Below, one piece after another: positions 7,416 to 14,119 of a stretch of DNA of 36,063 nucleotides. Position 1 is the first letter of the stretch. Every line of letters begins with the position of its first letter. The DNA is from Lachnospiraceae bacterium (GTDB lineage: Bacteria > Bacillota > Clostridia > Lachnospirales > Lachnospiraceae). Location of the stretch: positions 1 through 36,063 of the forward strand of contig JAEEIK010000155.1 in the NCBI GenBank assembly GCA_016281335.1, written 5' to 3'. A model generated the notes under the pieces. The model ran no database searches. It saw nothing but the letters and a program-made list of their open reading frames with translations, and was not told where the DNA came from. Both the position numbers and the translations under genes were made by a program.

Positions 7416-7907
7416 CTACTTTTTTCTTTCGTATTTCAGGAAACGGTACTCCAGATCGAAATAGGTTTCCTCATCACTTTCTTCTGTCAGCTCCCATCCG
7501 GGATCCTTGTCCAGATCAGGAAAATATGCATCCGCTTCATATACATGGTCTATCTTTGTGACGTGCGCTGTGTCACAGTATCTGATCAGTTCCTTATATA
7601 TGCTTTCCCCGCCTGTGATATAAACATCCTCACTGTTATATTTCTTTATTTCCTCAAGCAGTTCCGGCACCGAGTGCAGCACCTTTGCTCCTTTAACTCT
7701 GAGGTTTTCATCTTTTGACAGAACGATATTTATGCAGCCTGCATGGGGCTGTCCCTGAGGAAGCTTCTCAAGGGTCTTATGGCCCATTACCACCACTTTT
7801 CCCATGGTCTCATTTTGGAAAACCTTCCGGTCCTTCGGTATTCTGACCAGTAATTCTCCCCTGTTGCCTATCGCCCAGTTTGAATCAGCTGCGACTATCA
7901 GCTTCAT
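7416..7907 (-). CDS. folA: dihydrofolate reductase
   Basis: Reduces dihydrofolate to tetrahydrofolate with NADPH, regenerating the cofactor consumed by ThyA. The 163-residue protein has the DHFR core AADSNWAIGNRGELL, GKVVVMGHKTLEKLP and DVYITGGESIYKELI. The substrate-binding acidic residue is kept (Asp in IPKDRKVF), but the LPW triad found next to it in Escherichia coli DHFR is replaced by LLV, so this is a divergent, Clostridia-style enzyme. It is the last gene of mgtE-thyA-folA, starting 10 bases after thyA. No terminator separates it from the converging diguanylate cyclase gene. Confidence 0.95.
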   Translation of the reverse strand: MKLIVAADSNWAIGNRGELLVRIPKDRKVFQNETMGKVVVMGHKTLEKLPQGQPHAGCINIVLSKDENLRVKGAKVLHSVPELLEEIKKYNSEDVYITGGESIYKELIRYCDTAHVTKIDHVYEADAYFPDLDKDPGWELTEESDEETYFDLEYRFLKYERKK

Positions 7908-7917
7908 TTTAATCTCC

Positions 7918-8766
7918 TTATATCGCTACCGGTATATCTTCAAATTCCTCTCCGTACTTATATCCGATCAGCTTCACATCATCACGCGTAAAATCATAAA
8001 AATCTTTCTTATCCGGATTAAGCCAGAACTCGGGTGCCGGATAGCACTCACGTGAAAGCAGCTCCTTTATCATATCAACATGTCTGTCATAGATATGCGC
8101 ATCAGCGATCACATGTACAAGTTCTCCCACTTCCATATCACAGGTTCTCGCCAGCATATGCACAAGCACCGCATACTGCACCACGTTCCAGTTATTGGCC
8201 ATCAGCACATCCTGGGAACGCTGGTTAAGTATGGCATTAAGCGTCAGCTTATCCTCCCCCGGTCTCTGGGTAACATTAAAGGTCATGCTGTAAGCACAGG
8301 GATACAGGTTCATCTCCGAAAGATCCTGGTGCACATACAGATTGGTAAGTATCCTGCGGCTGAAGGGATTGTTCTTGAGATCGTAGATCACCCTGTCAAC
8401 CTGATCCATCATACCTTCTTTATATTTATGCTTTACGCCCATCTGGTAACCGTAGGCCTTACCTATGGATCCGTTCTCATCCGCCCATTCATCCCAGATG
8501 TGACTGTGAAGAAAATGGATATCATTTGACTTCTGTTGCCAGATCCACAGCATCTCCTCCGTCGCGGACTTTATAGCTGTCCTTCTCAGTGTGATCACCG
8601 GGAATTCTTTACGCAGATCATAACGGTTTACCACCCCGAATTTCTTGATCGTATAAGCCGGTGTTCCGTCCTCCCAGTGAGGCCTTACTTTCTCTCCTTC
8701 CGTGCTGGTGCCGTTTTCGAGTATATCTTTGCACATCTCCTTAAAGCAGATATCTGCCATACTCAT
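7918..8766 (-). CDS. thyA: thymidylate synthase
   Basis: Makes dTMP from dUMP with methylenetetrahydrofolate, yielding dihydrofolate that the adjacent folA product recycles. The 282-residue protein shows FPVITLRRTAIKS near the N-terminus, SRRILTNLY with the phosphate-binding arginines, the catalytic Cys in LYPCAYSM (near residue 157), NQRSQDVLMANNWNVVQYA for dUMP binding, and HIYDRHV. The catalytic context LYPCAYSM departs from the usual APCH form but the other motifs are intact. A second in-frame Met at codon 3 is an alternative start. It begins 4 bases after the mgtE stop and ends 10 bases before folA, so the three genes form one transcription unit. Confidence 0.96.
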   Translation of the reverse strand: MSMADICFKEMCKDILENGTSTEGEKVRPHWEDGTPAYTIKKFGVVNRYDLRKEFPVITLRRTAIKSATEEMLWIWQQKSNDIHFLHSHIWDEWADENGSIGKAYGYQMGVKHKYKEGMMDQVDRVIYDLKNNPFSRRILTNLYVHQDLSEMNLYPCAYSMTFNVTQRPGEDKLTLNAILNQRSQDVLMANNWNVVQYAVLVHMLARTCDMEVGELVHVIADAHIYDRHVDMIKELLSRECYPAPEFWLNPDKKDFYDFTRDDVKLIGYKYGEEFEDIPVAI

Positions 8767-8770
8767 ATCC

Positions 8771-10126
8771 TTATCCTCCTATATTTACTACTCTGGTTGC
8801 TATCGCAAAATATATCAGTAACGACAGCGCATCCACTATCGTGGTTATAAAGGGCGAAGCCATCACCGCAGGGTCAAAGCCCAGCTTCTTGGCCAGCATG
8901 GGCAGCGTACAGCCCACAAGTTTTGCTATGAGCACTGCCAGCAGCAGCGTAAGACATACGGCTAATGCCACGTTTAGCGACACTCTGTCAAAAAGCATAA
9001 GCTTGGCAAAATTGGCCACACCAAGGGATATGCCGCATATGAAAGCCACACGGAATTCTTTCCATATCACTTTGAAAACATCGGTAAATTTGATCTCGTT
9101 AAGCGAAAGACCACGGATCACGGTAACCGAAGCCTGCCCTCCGGCATTACCGCCGGTATCCATCAGCATCGGGATATATGCCACCAGCACCGGCATGGCA
9201 CCGAGGGCATCTTCAAAGCCCGCTATTATTCCTCCCGTAAAAGTAGCCGAGATCATCAGCAGAAGCAGCCAGGGCATCCTCTTGCTCCAGGTCTCGAACA
9301 CTCCCGTCTTCAGATAAGGCTTGTCCGAAGGCACAATAGCTGCCATCTTTTCGATATCCTCCGTAGCCTCTTCCTGCATAATGTCGACTACGTCATCGAC
9401 GGTGATGATACCTACGAGACGGCCTTCGTTATCAACTACGGGCATTGAAGTAAAGTCGTATTTCTGGAAAGTTCTGGCCACTTCCTCCTGGTCGGTAAGG
9501 GTATGTATGGAGACTACATTCTCATGCATGATGTCCCCGATCACCGCGTCCTCATCCGAAAGCAGCAGATAACGGAGCGCCACGGTACCCAGCAGTTTTC
9601 TCGATCTGTCCAGAACGTAACATATATTGATGGTCTCGGAATCTATGCCTATCTTCCTTATCCTGTCTATAGCTTCTTTTACAGTTATATCTTCCCTGAG
9701 ATCCACATATTCCACAGTCATCACCGATCCTGCAGAATCTTCGGGGTATCTTAACAGATGATTGATATCTCTCCTGGTCTCGGGACTTGCATTCGCCAGC
9801 AGCTTCTTGACTATATTAGCCGGCATCTCTTCCAGCAGGTCGGTAGCATCATCGGCCATCAGGTTATCGATGATGTTTGCCGCATCCTTATCAGACAGGG
9901 ATGTGATTATGTATGACTGGGTATCTATATCAAGATATGAAAAAACGTCTGCCGCCATGGATTTCGGCAGGATACGGAACATCTTCACCTGTTCCTCATC
10001 CTCCAGCTGTTCGAAGAATGCCGCTATATCGGCATCATTCATCTCAGCCAGTTCCTGGCGCAGACGCGTATACTGTTTTTCGGCCATCAGTGTATTAAGG
10101 GTGGTGAATTCTCTTATCTCCTCCAT
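8771..10126 (-). CDS. mgtE: magnesium transporter MgtE
   Basis: Mg2+ channel/transporter of the inner membrane. The 451-residue protein has the full MgtE order: an N-terminal superhelical domain (about residues 1-125, ending in MPANIVKKLLANASPETRRDINHLLRYPE), a CBS pair (about 130-250, MTVEYVDLRED and GIITVDDVVDIMQEEATED), a connecting helix, and five C-terminal membrane segments. The pore signature PMLMDTGGNAGGQ contains the conserved Asp. A GGAGG site lies nine bases before the ATG. A promoter at 10177-10205 begins within the end of yigZ. The leader is only about 45 bases, too short for an M-box, but contains an overlapping upstream ORF (10095-10142). thyA and folA follow in the same operon. 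Confidence 0.97.
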   Translation of the reverse strand: MEEIREFTTLNTLMAEKQYTRLRQELAEMNDADIAAFFEQLEDEEQVKMFRILPKSMAADVFSYLDIDTQSYIITSLSDKDAANIIDNLMADDATDLLEEMPANIVKKLLANASPETRRDINHLLRYPEDSAGSVMTVEYVDLREDITVKEAIDRIRKIGIDSETINICYVLDRSRKLLGTVALRYLLLSDEDAVIGDIMHENVVSIHTLTDQEEVARTFQKYDFTSMPVVDNEGRLVGIITVDDVVDIMQEEATEDIEKMAAIVPSDKPYLKTGVFETWSKRMPWLLLLMISATFTGGIIAGFEDALGAMPVLVAYIPMLMDTGGNAGGQASVTVIRGLSLNEIKFTDVFKVIWKEFRVAFICGISLGVANFAKLMLFDRVSLNVALAVCLTLLLAVLIAKLVGCTLPMLAKKLGFDPAVMASPFITTIVDALSLLIYFAIATRVVNIGG

Positions 10127-10142
10127 CGCCGCTATCCTCCAT
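10095..10142 (-). CDS. short upstream ORF overlapping the mgtE start (candidate leader peptide)
   Basis: Fifteen codons, MEDSGDGGDKRIHHP then TAA, begin at an ATG at 10140-10142. This ATG has an excellent ribosome site, AGGAGG followed by about eight bases, and the frame differs from mgtE. Its first codons contain the mgtE ribosome site, and it stops inside mgtE codons 10-11. The peptide starts with several acidic residues and ends in Pro. By analogy with the acidic/proline-rich MgtL leader of enterobacterial mgtA, it could tune mgtE translation to Mg2+, but that is inference; translation is unproven and it may be chance. Confidence 0.4.
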   Translation of the reverse strand: MEDSGDGGDKRIHHP

Positions 10143-10176
10143 TTTCACACCCTCCTAGACACCTCATCACTCTCCA

Positions 10177-10205
10177 ATTTTAATATCACCGAAATTGTTT
10201 GTCAA
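10177..10205 (-). promoter_or_regulatory. promoter of mgtE-thyA-folA
   Basis: TTGACA (10205-10200), 17-base spacer, TAAAAT (10182-10177). The -35 box lies inside the last codons of yigZ. Confidence 0.8.
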
Positions 10206-10821
10206 GAAATACAGTGTCTTCGAGCTTCTCTATAGAAACGCGGCCGCCACAGGCATCCGTGAGCTTCTCCGAAAACTCCCCGGCCTTATCCCTGTCGATG
10301 ACACATTCAAAATACACATCCGCAGCGTATTCGTTTATTTCTGCCTCACTGCCGTGATCGCGCAGTATATTTCTTACCCTGCTCTCATCCGAATACGGAA
10401 ATTTGAGGCCGTATCTTATCCCATCCTTTTCCACGCCTATGACGCAATTCTTAAGGCCTTCCTGCACCGCTGCCGTATAGGCCCTGACCAGCCCGCCTGT
10501 TCCGAGCAGTGTACCGCCGAAATATCTGGTCACCACCGCAGCTGCATTTTTCAGACCGCTGCCTGTAAGCACCTCCAGCATCGGTCTGCCCGCAGTCCCG
10601 GAAGGTTCACCGTCATCGGAACATCTGGTCCGCGGCGGATCATCCCCTATCACGAAGGCCGAACAGTTATGCCTCGCATCCCAGTATTTCTTCTTCATAG
10701 CAGCAAAAAACTCTGCCGCTTCCTCCTCGGATGATACCGGCTTTATCGTCGCTATAAAACGCGACTTCTTTTCAACTATCTCTCCTTCTCCTCCTTCGAG
10801 GAGCACTCTTCTCTCTGCCAT
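10186..10821 (-). CDS. yigZ: YigZ/IMPACT family protein
   Basis: Member of the UPF0029/IMPACT family, whose bacterial function is not settled (binding of ribosome or RNA has been proposed). Visible are VEKKSRFIATI near the start, the ARHNCSAFVIGD block with its conserved His, SDDGEPSGTAGRPMLEVL, and RYFGGTLLGTGGLVRAYTAAVQ, then a C-terminal DUF1949-like ferredoxin-fold segment. A longer frame opens at a GTG at 10863, but its first 14 codons are read through the intergenic repeat 10832-10887, so I take the ATG at 10819-10821 (MAERRVLLEGGEGEI, 211 residues) as the start; its ribosome site is weak. The stop region contains the -35 box of the mgtE promoter. Confidence 0.92.
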   Translation of the reverse strand: MAERRVLLEGGEGEIVEKKSRFIATIKPVSSEEEAAEFFAAMKKKYWDARHNCSAFVIGDDPPRTRCSDDGEPSGTAGRPMLEVLTGSGLKNAAAVVTRYFGGTLLGTGGLVRAYTAAVQEGLKNCVIGVEKDGIRYGLKFPYSDESRVRNILRDHGSEAEINEYAADVYFECVIDRDKAGEFSEKLTDACGGRVSIEKLEDTVFLDKQFR

Positions 10822-10831
10822 TACCTTTTGT

Positions 10832-10887
10832 AAGGCTTCTCCCCATCGGGGAGAAGCTGTCACACCGCAGGTGTGACTGATGAGGGG
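10832..10887 (+). repeat. two-hairpin intergenic repeat, copy 1
   Basis: Form AAGG, hairpin GCTTCTCCCC-ATC-GGGGAGAAGC (10835-10857), hairpin GTCACACC-GCA-GGTGTGAC (10859-10877), then TGATGAGGGG. It sits between the divergent yigZ and PBP genes. The same layout recurs at 13599, 24917 and 31819; the second hairpin changes its sequence while keeping its pairing. Confidence 0.9.
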
Positions 10888-10893
10888 CCCTTA

Positions 10894-10922
10894 TTGCATT
10901 TATGATTAACATAATGTATAAT
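10894..10922 (+). promoter_or_regulatory. promoter of the class A PBP gene
   Basis: TTGCAT (10894-10899), 17-base spacer, perfect TATAAT (10917-10922). Transcription would start near 10929, which argues against the TTG at 10930 as start codon and for the ATG at 10960. Confidence 0.8.
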
Positions 10923-10959
10923 AACACAGTTGAACAACAATAACAATCCCGGAGGCACC

Positions 10960-13593
10960 ATGGACTATTCCAGACAGGGCGTGCTGCGCAAACAGCGCGA
11001 ACTCAATTCAAAAGGAATAAAGATACGCAAGATGATAGGCATCACCTTTATCAAGGCCGTGCTTATCAGTTTCATCTCCGCCGCCGTAATAGGCACCTGC
11101 CTTGGTGTCGGCATGTTCCGCGGCATACTTGCTTCCACTCCGGATTTCTCCACCATTGATGTTACACCCTCAGGCTATGCCACCACTCTCTACGACAGCG
11201 AAGGACACGAGATGACCAAGCTTGTTGCAGAGAACTCCAACCGTATATATGTTACCAATGATAAGATTCCCCAGGACCTGGCCGATGCCTTCGTTGCTAC
11301 CGAGGATGAACGTTTCTATATACATAACGGCATCGATATCAAAGGTATCATCCGTGCCTTTGCTACCGGTTTAAAGAACCGTCATTTTTCCCAGGGTGCT
11401 TCCACTATCACCCAGCAGCTCATAAAGAACAACGTTTTTGACAGGTTCTCCAGTGAAGAAGGCTTTGAGAAATACAAGAGAAAAGTCCAGGAACAGTATC
11501 TTGCCCTTGAACTTGAAAAACATATGAGCAAGTCCCAGATACTTGAGCGTTATATGAACACGGTCAACTTAGGCCATAATACTCTGGGCGTGCAGGCTGC
11601 TTCACTGCGCTATTTCGGAAAACCTGTCTACGAACTTAACCTTTCCGAATGCGCCACTATCGCAGGCATCACCCAGAATCCTTCCGCCTACGATCCCATC
11701 ATCCATCCGGATAAAAATGAAGAACGCCGCGAACACGTGCTTAAGAGGATGTATGAAAACGGTTATATCACCCAGACTGAATGGGATGAAGCTCTGGCCG
11801 ACGACGTATATGCCCGTATCAATGATTATAATACTGTTGCCGTTGATTCTGAGATATACACATATTTTGAAGATGAAGTCATTAAGAAAGCTGCCGCAGA
11901 CCTGACGGAGATGTACATAGCAAACGGCTACAGCGACTCACAGGCATCCAGCCGTGCTTATTCCCTGCTCTACAGCGGCGGTCTGAGCATATATACCACC
12001 CTTGATCCTCATATCCAGAACATCTGTGATGAGATCTACTCGGATGAGAGCAATTTCCCCGAGAACTGCAAATGGTACCTGAATTACCGACTCTCCATCA
12101 AACATAAGGACGGCACGGTAGAAAACCACTCCACCGAGATGTTCCGTAATTATTATAAGCAGACCAATCCTTCCTTTAATCTTATTTATAATACCCAGGA
12201 AGCTGCTTATGAGGCCATAGCCGATTACTCTGCGGCGGTTATGAGGGAAGATGATGAAATACTGGCGGAATCCATAACACTGACTCCCCAGCCTCAGGTA
12301 TCACTAACAATTGAGGAACAGTCCACCGGACGTATCGTGGCAATGATAGGCGGACGCGGTCCGAAGGAATCCAGCCGTTCCTTAAACCGTGCTACTGACG
12401 CATACAGGCAGCCGGGTTCTACCTTTAAGGTAGTCTCCACTTATGCTCCTGCTCTTGATGCTACAAATATCACACTGGCATCCGTCTTTGTTGATGCGCC
12501 TTTCAATTACATCAACGGACATCCCGTGAAGAACTGGTACGGCAGCAATACCTATTGGGGCAACTGTACGGTACGTTATGCCATAGAACAGTCACTGAAC
12601 ATCATAGCAGTCAAAACACTTACCGTTATCACTCCCCAGCTCGGTTTTGATTATCTTAAGGAAATGGGCATCACTTCCCTTGTTGACCGTCTTGTAGTAA
12701 CCACTGCAAACGGCAGCTCGGTATACACCGACATCCAGCAGCCTCTGGCTCTCGGCGGTATCACCAACGGTGTCAGCAACCTGGAACTCAACGGCGCTTA
12801 TGCCACCATAGCCAACGGCGGAATATATATGGAGCCTATAGTATATACCAAGATACTCGACCATGACGGCAACGTCCTTATCGACAAGACCTCCAAGCAG
12901 ATAAGACGCCGTGTGCTGAAAGACAGCACGGCCTTCCTGCTTACCGATGCAATGGTGGATGTTGTCACTAAAGGTACTGGCGGTTCCGTCAACTTCGGCG
13001 GCATGGCCATAGCCGGTAAGACCGGAACCACTTCCAGTTACAACGACGTATGGTTTGCAGGCTACACTCCCTACTATACAGCTACTACCTGGACCGGTTT
13101 TGATAACAATGTGGATCTGTCTACGAGTGCTGAAAAGAATCTTTCCAAGACTTTATGGAAGACCGTAATGAAAAAGATACATGAGAATCTGGATTACCGC
13201 AGCTTTGATATACCTGCCAGTGTTACGCAGAAGACGATCTGCGCAGATTCCGGTCTCTTGCCCATTCCCGGTCTTTGTGACGGCCATACCAAGACCGAAT
13301 ATTTTGCAAATGATAATGTGCCTACCGAAAGCTGCAACGTTCATTACAGCGGAAATGTATGTGCGATAAGCGGCCTTCCGGCTTCCGACCTGTGTCCTTT
13401 CAGGACTTTCGGCGTAGTGACGCTGCCGCCGCCTGAAGACCCTGCTCTCAAGAGCGGTTCCAATCTTGTCAATGCCACCATGTGTCCCCATGATGCATCT
13501 TTCTTTGCGACTCCGGGATACCGTTCCATCCTTGAACAGCAGGCTGCCCAGCTCAGATCCATGGGCATCAACTTCGATATCAGCGGATATTAA
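10960..13593 (+). CDS. class A penicillin-binding protein (PBP1A-like)
   Basis: Bifunctional cell-wall synthase that polymerises and cross-links peptidoglycan on the outer face of the membrane. The ATG at 10960 follows GGAGG and gives 877 residues. There is a short basic cytoplasmic tail, one membrane anchor (about residues 29-53), a GT51 glycosyltransferase domain with ATEDERFYIHNGID near 113 (catalytic Glu) and GASTITQQLIKN, and a transpeptidase domain with STFK near 485 (active-site Ser), SLN near 544 and KTGTT near 686. Two Cys pairs sit in the C-terminal tail (CADSGLLPIPGLC and CAISGLPASDLC). It is monocistronic and divergent from yigZ, ending just before repeat copy 2. Confidence 0.96.
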   Translation: MDYSRQGVLRKQRELNSKGIKIRKMIGITFIKAVLISFISAAVIGTCLGVGMFRGILASTPDFSTIDVTPSGYATTLYDSEGHEMTKLVAENSNRIYVTNDKIPQDLADAFVATEDERFYIHNGIDIKGIIRAFATGLKNRHFSQGASTITQQLIKNNVFDRFSSEEGFEKYKRKVQEQYLALELEKHMSKSQILERYMNTVNLGHNTLGVQAASLRYFGKPVYELNLSECATIAGITQNPSAYDPIIHPDKNEERREHVLKRMYENGYITQTEWDEALADDVYARINDYNTVAVDSEIYTYFEDEVIKKAAADLTEMYIANGYSDSQASSRAYSLLYSGGLSIYTTLDPHIQNICDEIYSDESNFPENCKWYLNYRLSIKHKDGTVENHSTEMFRNYYKQTNPSFNLIYNTQEAAYEAIADYSAAVMREDDEILAESITLTPQPQVSLTIEEQSTGRIVAMIGGRGPKESSRSLNRATDAYRQPGSTFKVVSTYAPALDATNITLASVFVDAPFNYINGHPVKNWYGSNTYWGNCTVRYAIEQSLNIIAVKTLTVITPQLGFDYLKEMGITSLVDRLVVTTANGSSVYTDIQQPLALGGITNGVSNLELNGAYATIANGGIYMEPIVYTKILDHDGNVLIDKTSKQIRRRVLKDSTAFLLTDAMVDVVTKGTGGSVNFGGMAIAGKTGTTSSYNDVWFAGYTPYYTATTWTGFDNNVDLSTSAEKNLSKTLWKTVMKKIHENLDYRSFDIPASVTQKTICADSGLLPIPGLCDGHTKTEYFANDNVPTESCNVHYSGNVCAISGLPASDLCPFRTFGVVTLPPPEDPALKSGSNLVNATMCPHDASFFATPGYRSILEQQAAQLRSMGINFDISGY

Positions 13594-13598
13594 TAAAA

Positions 13599-13647
13599 AG
13601 GCTTCTCCCCACCGGGGAGAAGCTGTCGCCGCAGGCGACTGATGAGG
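13599..13647 (+). repeat. two-hairpin intergenic repeat, copy 2, also a minus-strand terminator
   Basis: Hairpins GCTTCTCCCC-ACC-GGGGAGAAGC (13601-13622 region) and GTCGCC-GCA-GGCGAC (13624-13640), ending TGATGAGG. On the minus strand the first hairpin is followed by CTTTTTATTA, so it can end transcription of the pepD-PAS-SH3 operon. It lies between the converging PBP and SH3 gene ends. Confidence 0.9.
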
Positions 13648-13651
13648 AGCT

Positions 13652-14119
13652 TCACTGCATCTTCAATTCATTCACATCCGCATCTTCGTAGCTTATTTCT
13701 CCGGCTCCGTTTGTTATGCGGTATCTGTATTTAAGATATTCGTTCTTTATAAATGCTTCCTTGCCTTTATAATCGAGCTTTGTCCATTCATCCAGTACTT
13801 CGCTGACGACAAATTCTTCTGTTTCTTCAGCGCTTCCCAGCTTATCTCCGTCAGTTCCCGCTTTTGATCTGACATTTACCTTTGTTGTGGGAATTGCCAC
13901 CAGCTCTCTTGTTTCTTCCTGTTCCTCAGCCGGAACCGGAGTCGGTGTAGGTGTCACTTCGCCTTCCTCTACCACTACCGGCGTTTCGGCCTGCTGCGGT
14001 TCATCATCTTTAAGCGGTTCGGAGCCTCTCTTCATGATCATGACTATCAGCATCGCGTTCATCAGTATCAATAGTACTATGAACACATTCAGTACTATTC
14101 CCAAAGTTCTCTTTTTCAT
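13652..14119 (-). CDS. membrane-anchored SH3b domain protein
   Basis: A 155-residue protein with one N-terminal membrane segment (about residues 8-30, LGIVLNVFIVLLILMNAMLIVMIM) preceded by MKKR. A Glu/Pro/Thr-rich extracellular linker runs to about residue 75, including TPTPTPVP. It ends with a single bacterial SH3-like domain (about 80-130) with VNVRSKAGTDGDKLG and WTKLDYKGKEAFIKNEYL. Such domains commonly bind cell wall. Its start overlaps the stop of the multi-PAS gene by four bases (ATGA), so the two are translationally coupled. The exact role is unknown. Confidence 0.85.
   Translation of the reverse strand: MKKRTLGIVLNVFIVLLILMNAMLIVMIMKRGSEPLKDDEPQQAETPVVVEEGEVTPTPTPVPAEEQEETRELVAIPTTKVNVRSKAGTDGDKLGSAEETEEFVVSEVLDEWTKLDYKGKEAFIKNEYLKYRYRITNGAGEISYEDADVNELKMQ

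Noticed and set aside
10127-10176. M-box riboswitch for mgtE
   Set aside because: The leader from the predicted promoter to the start codon is only about 45 bases, too short for that aptamer.
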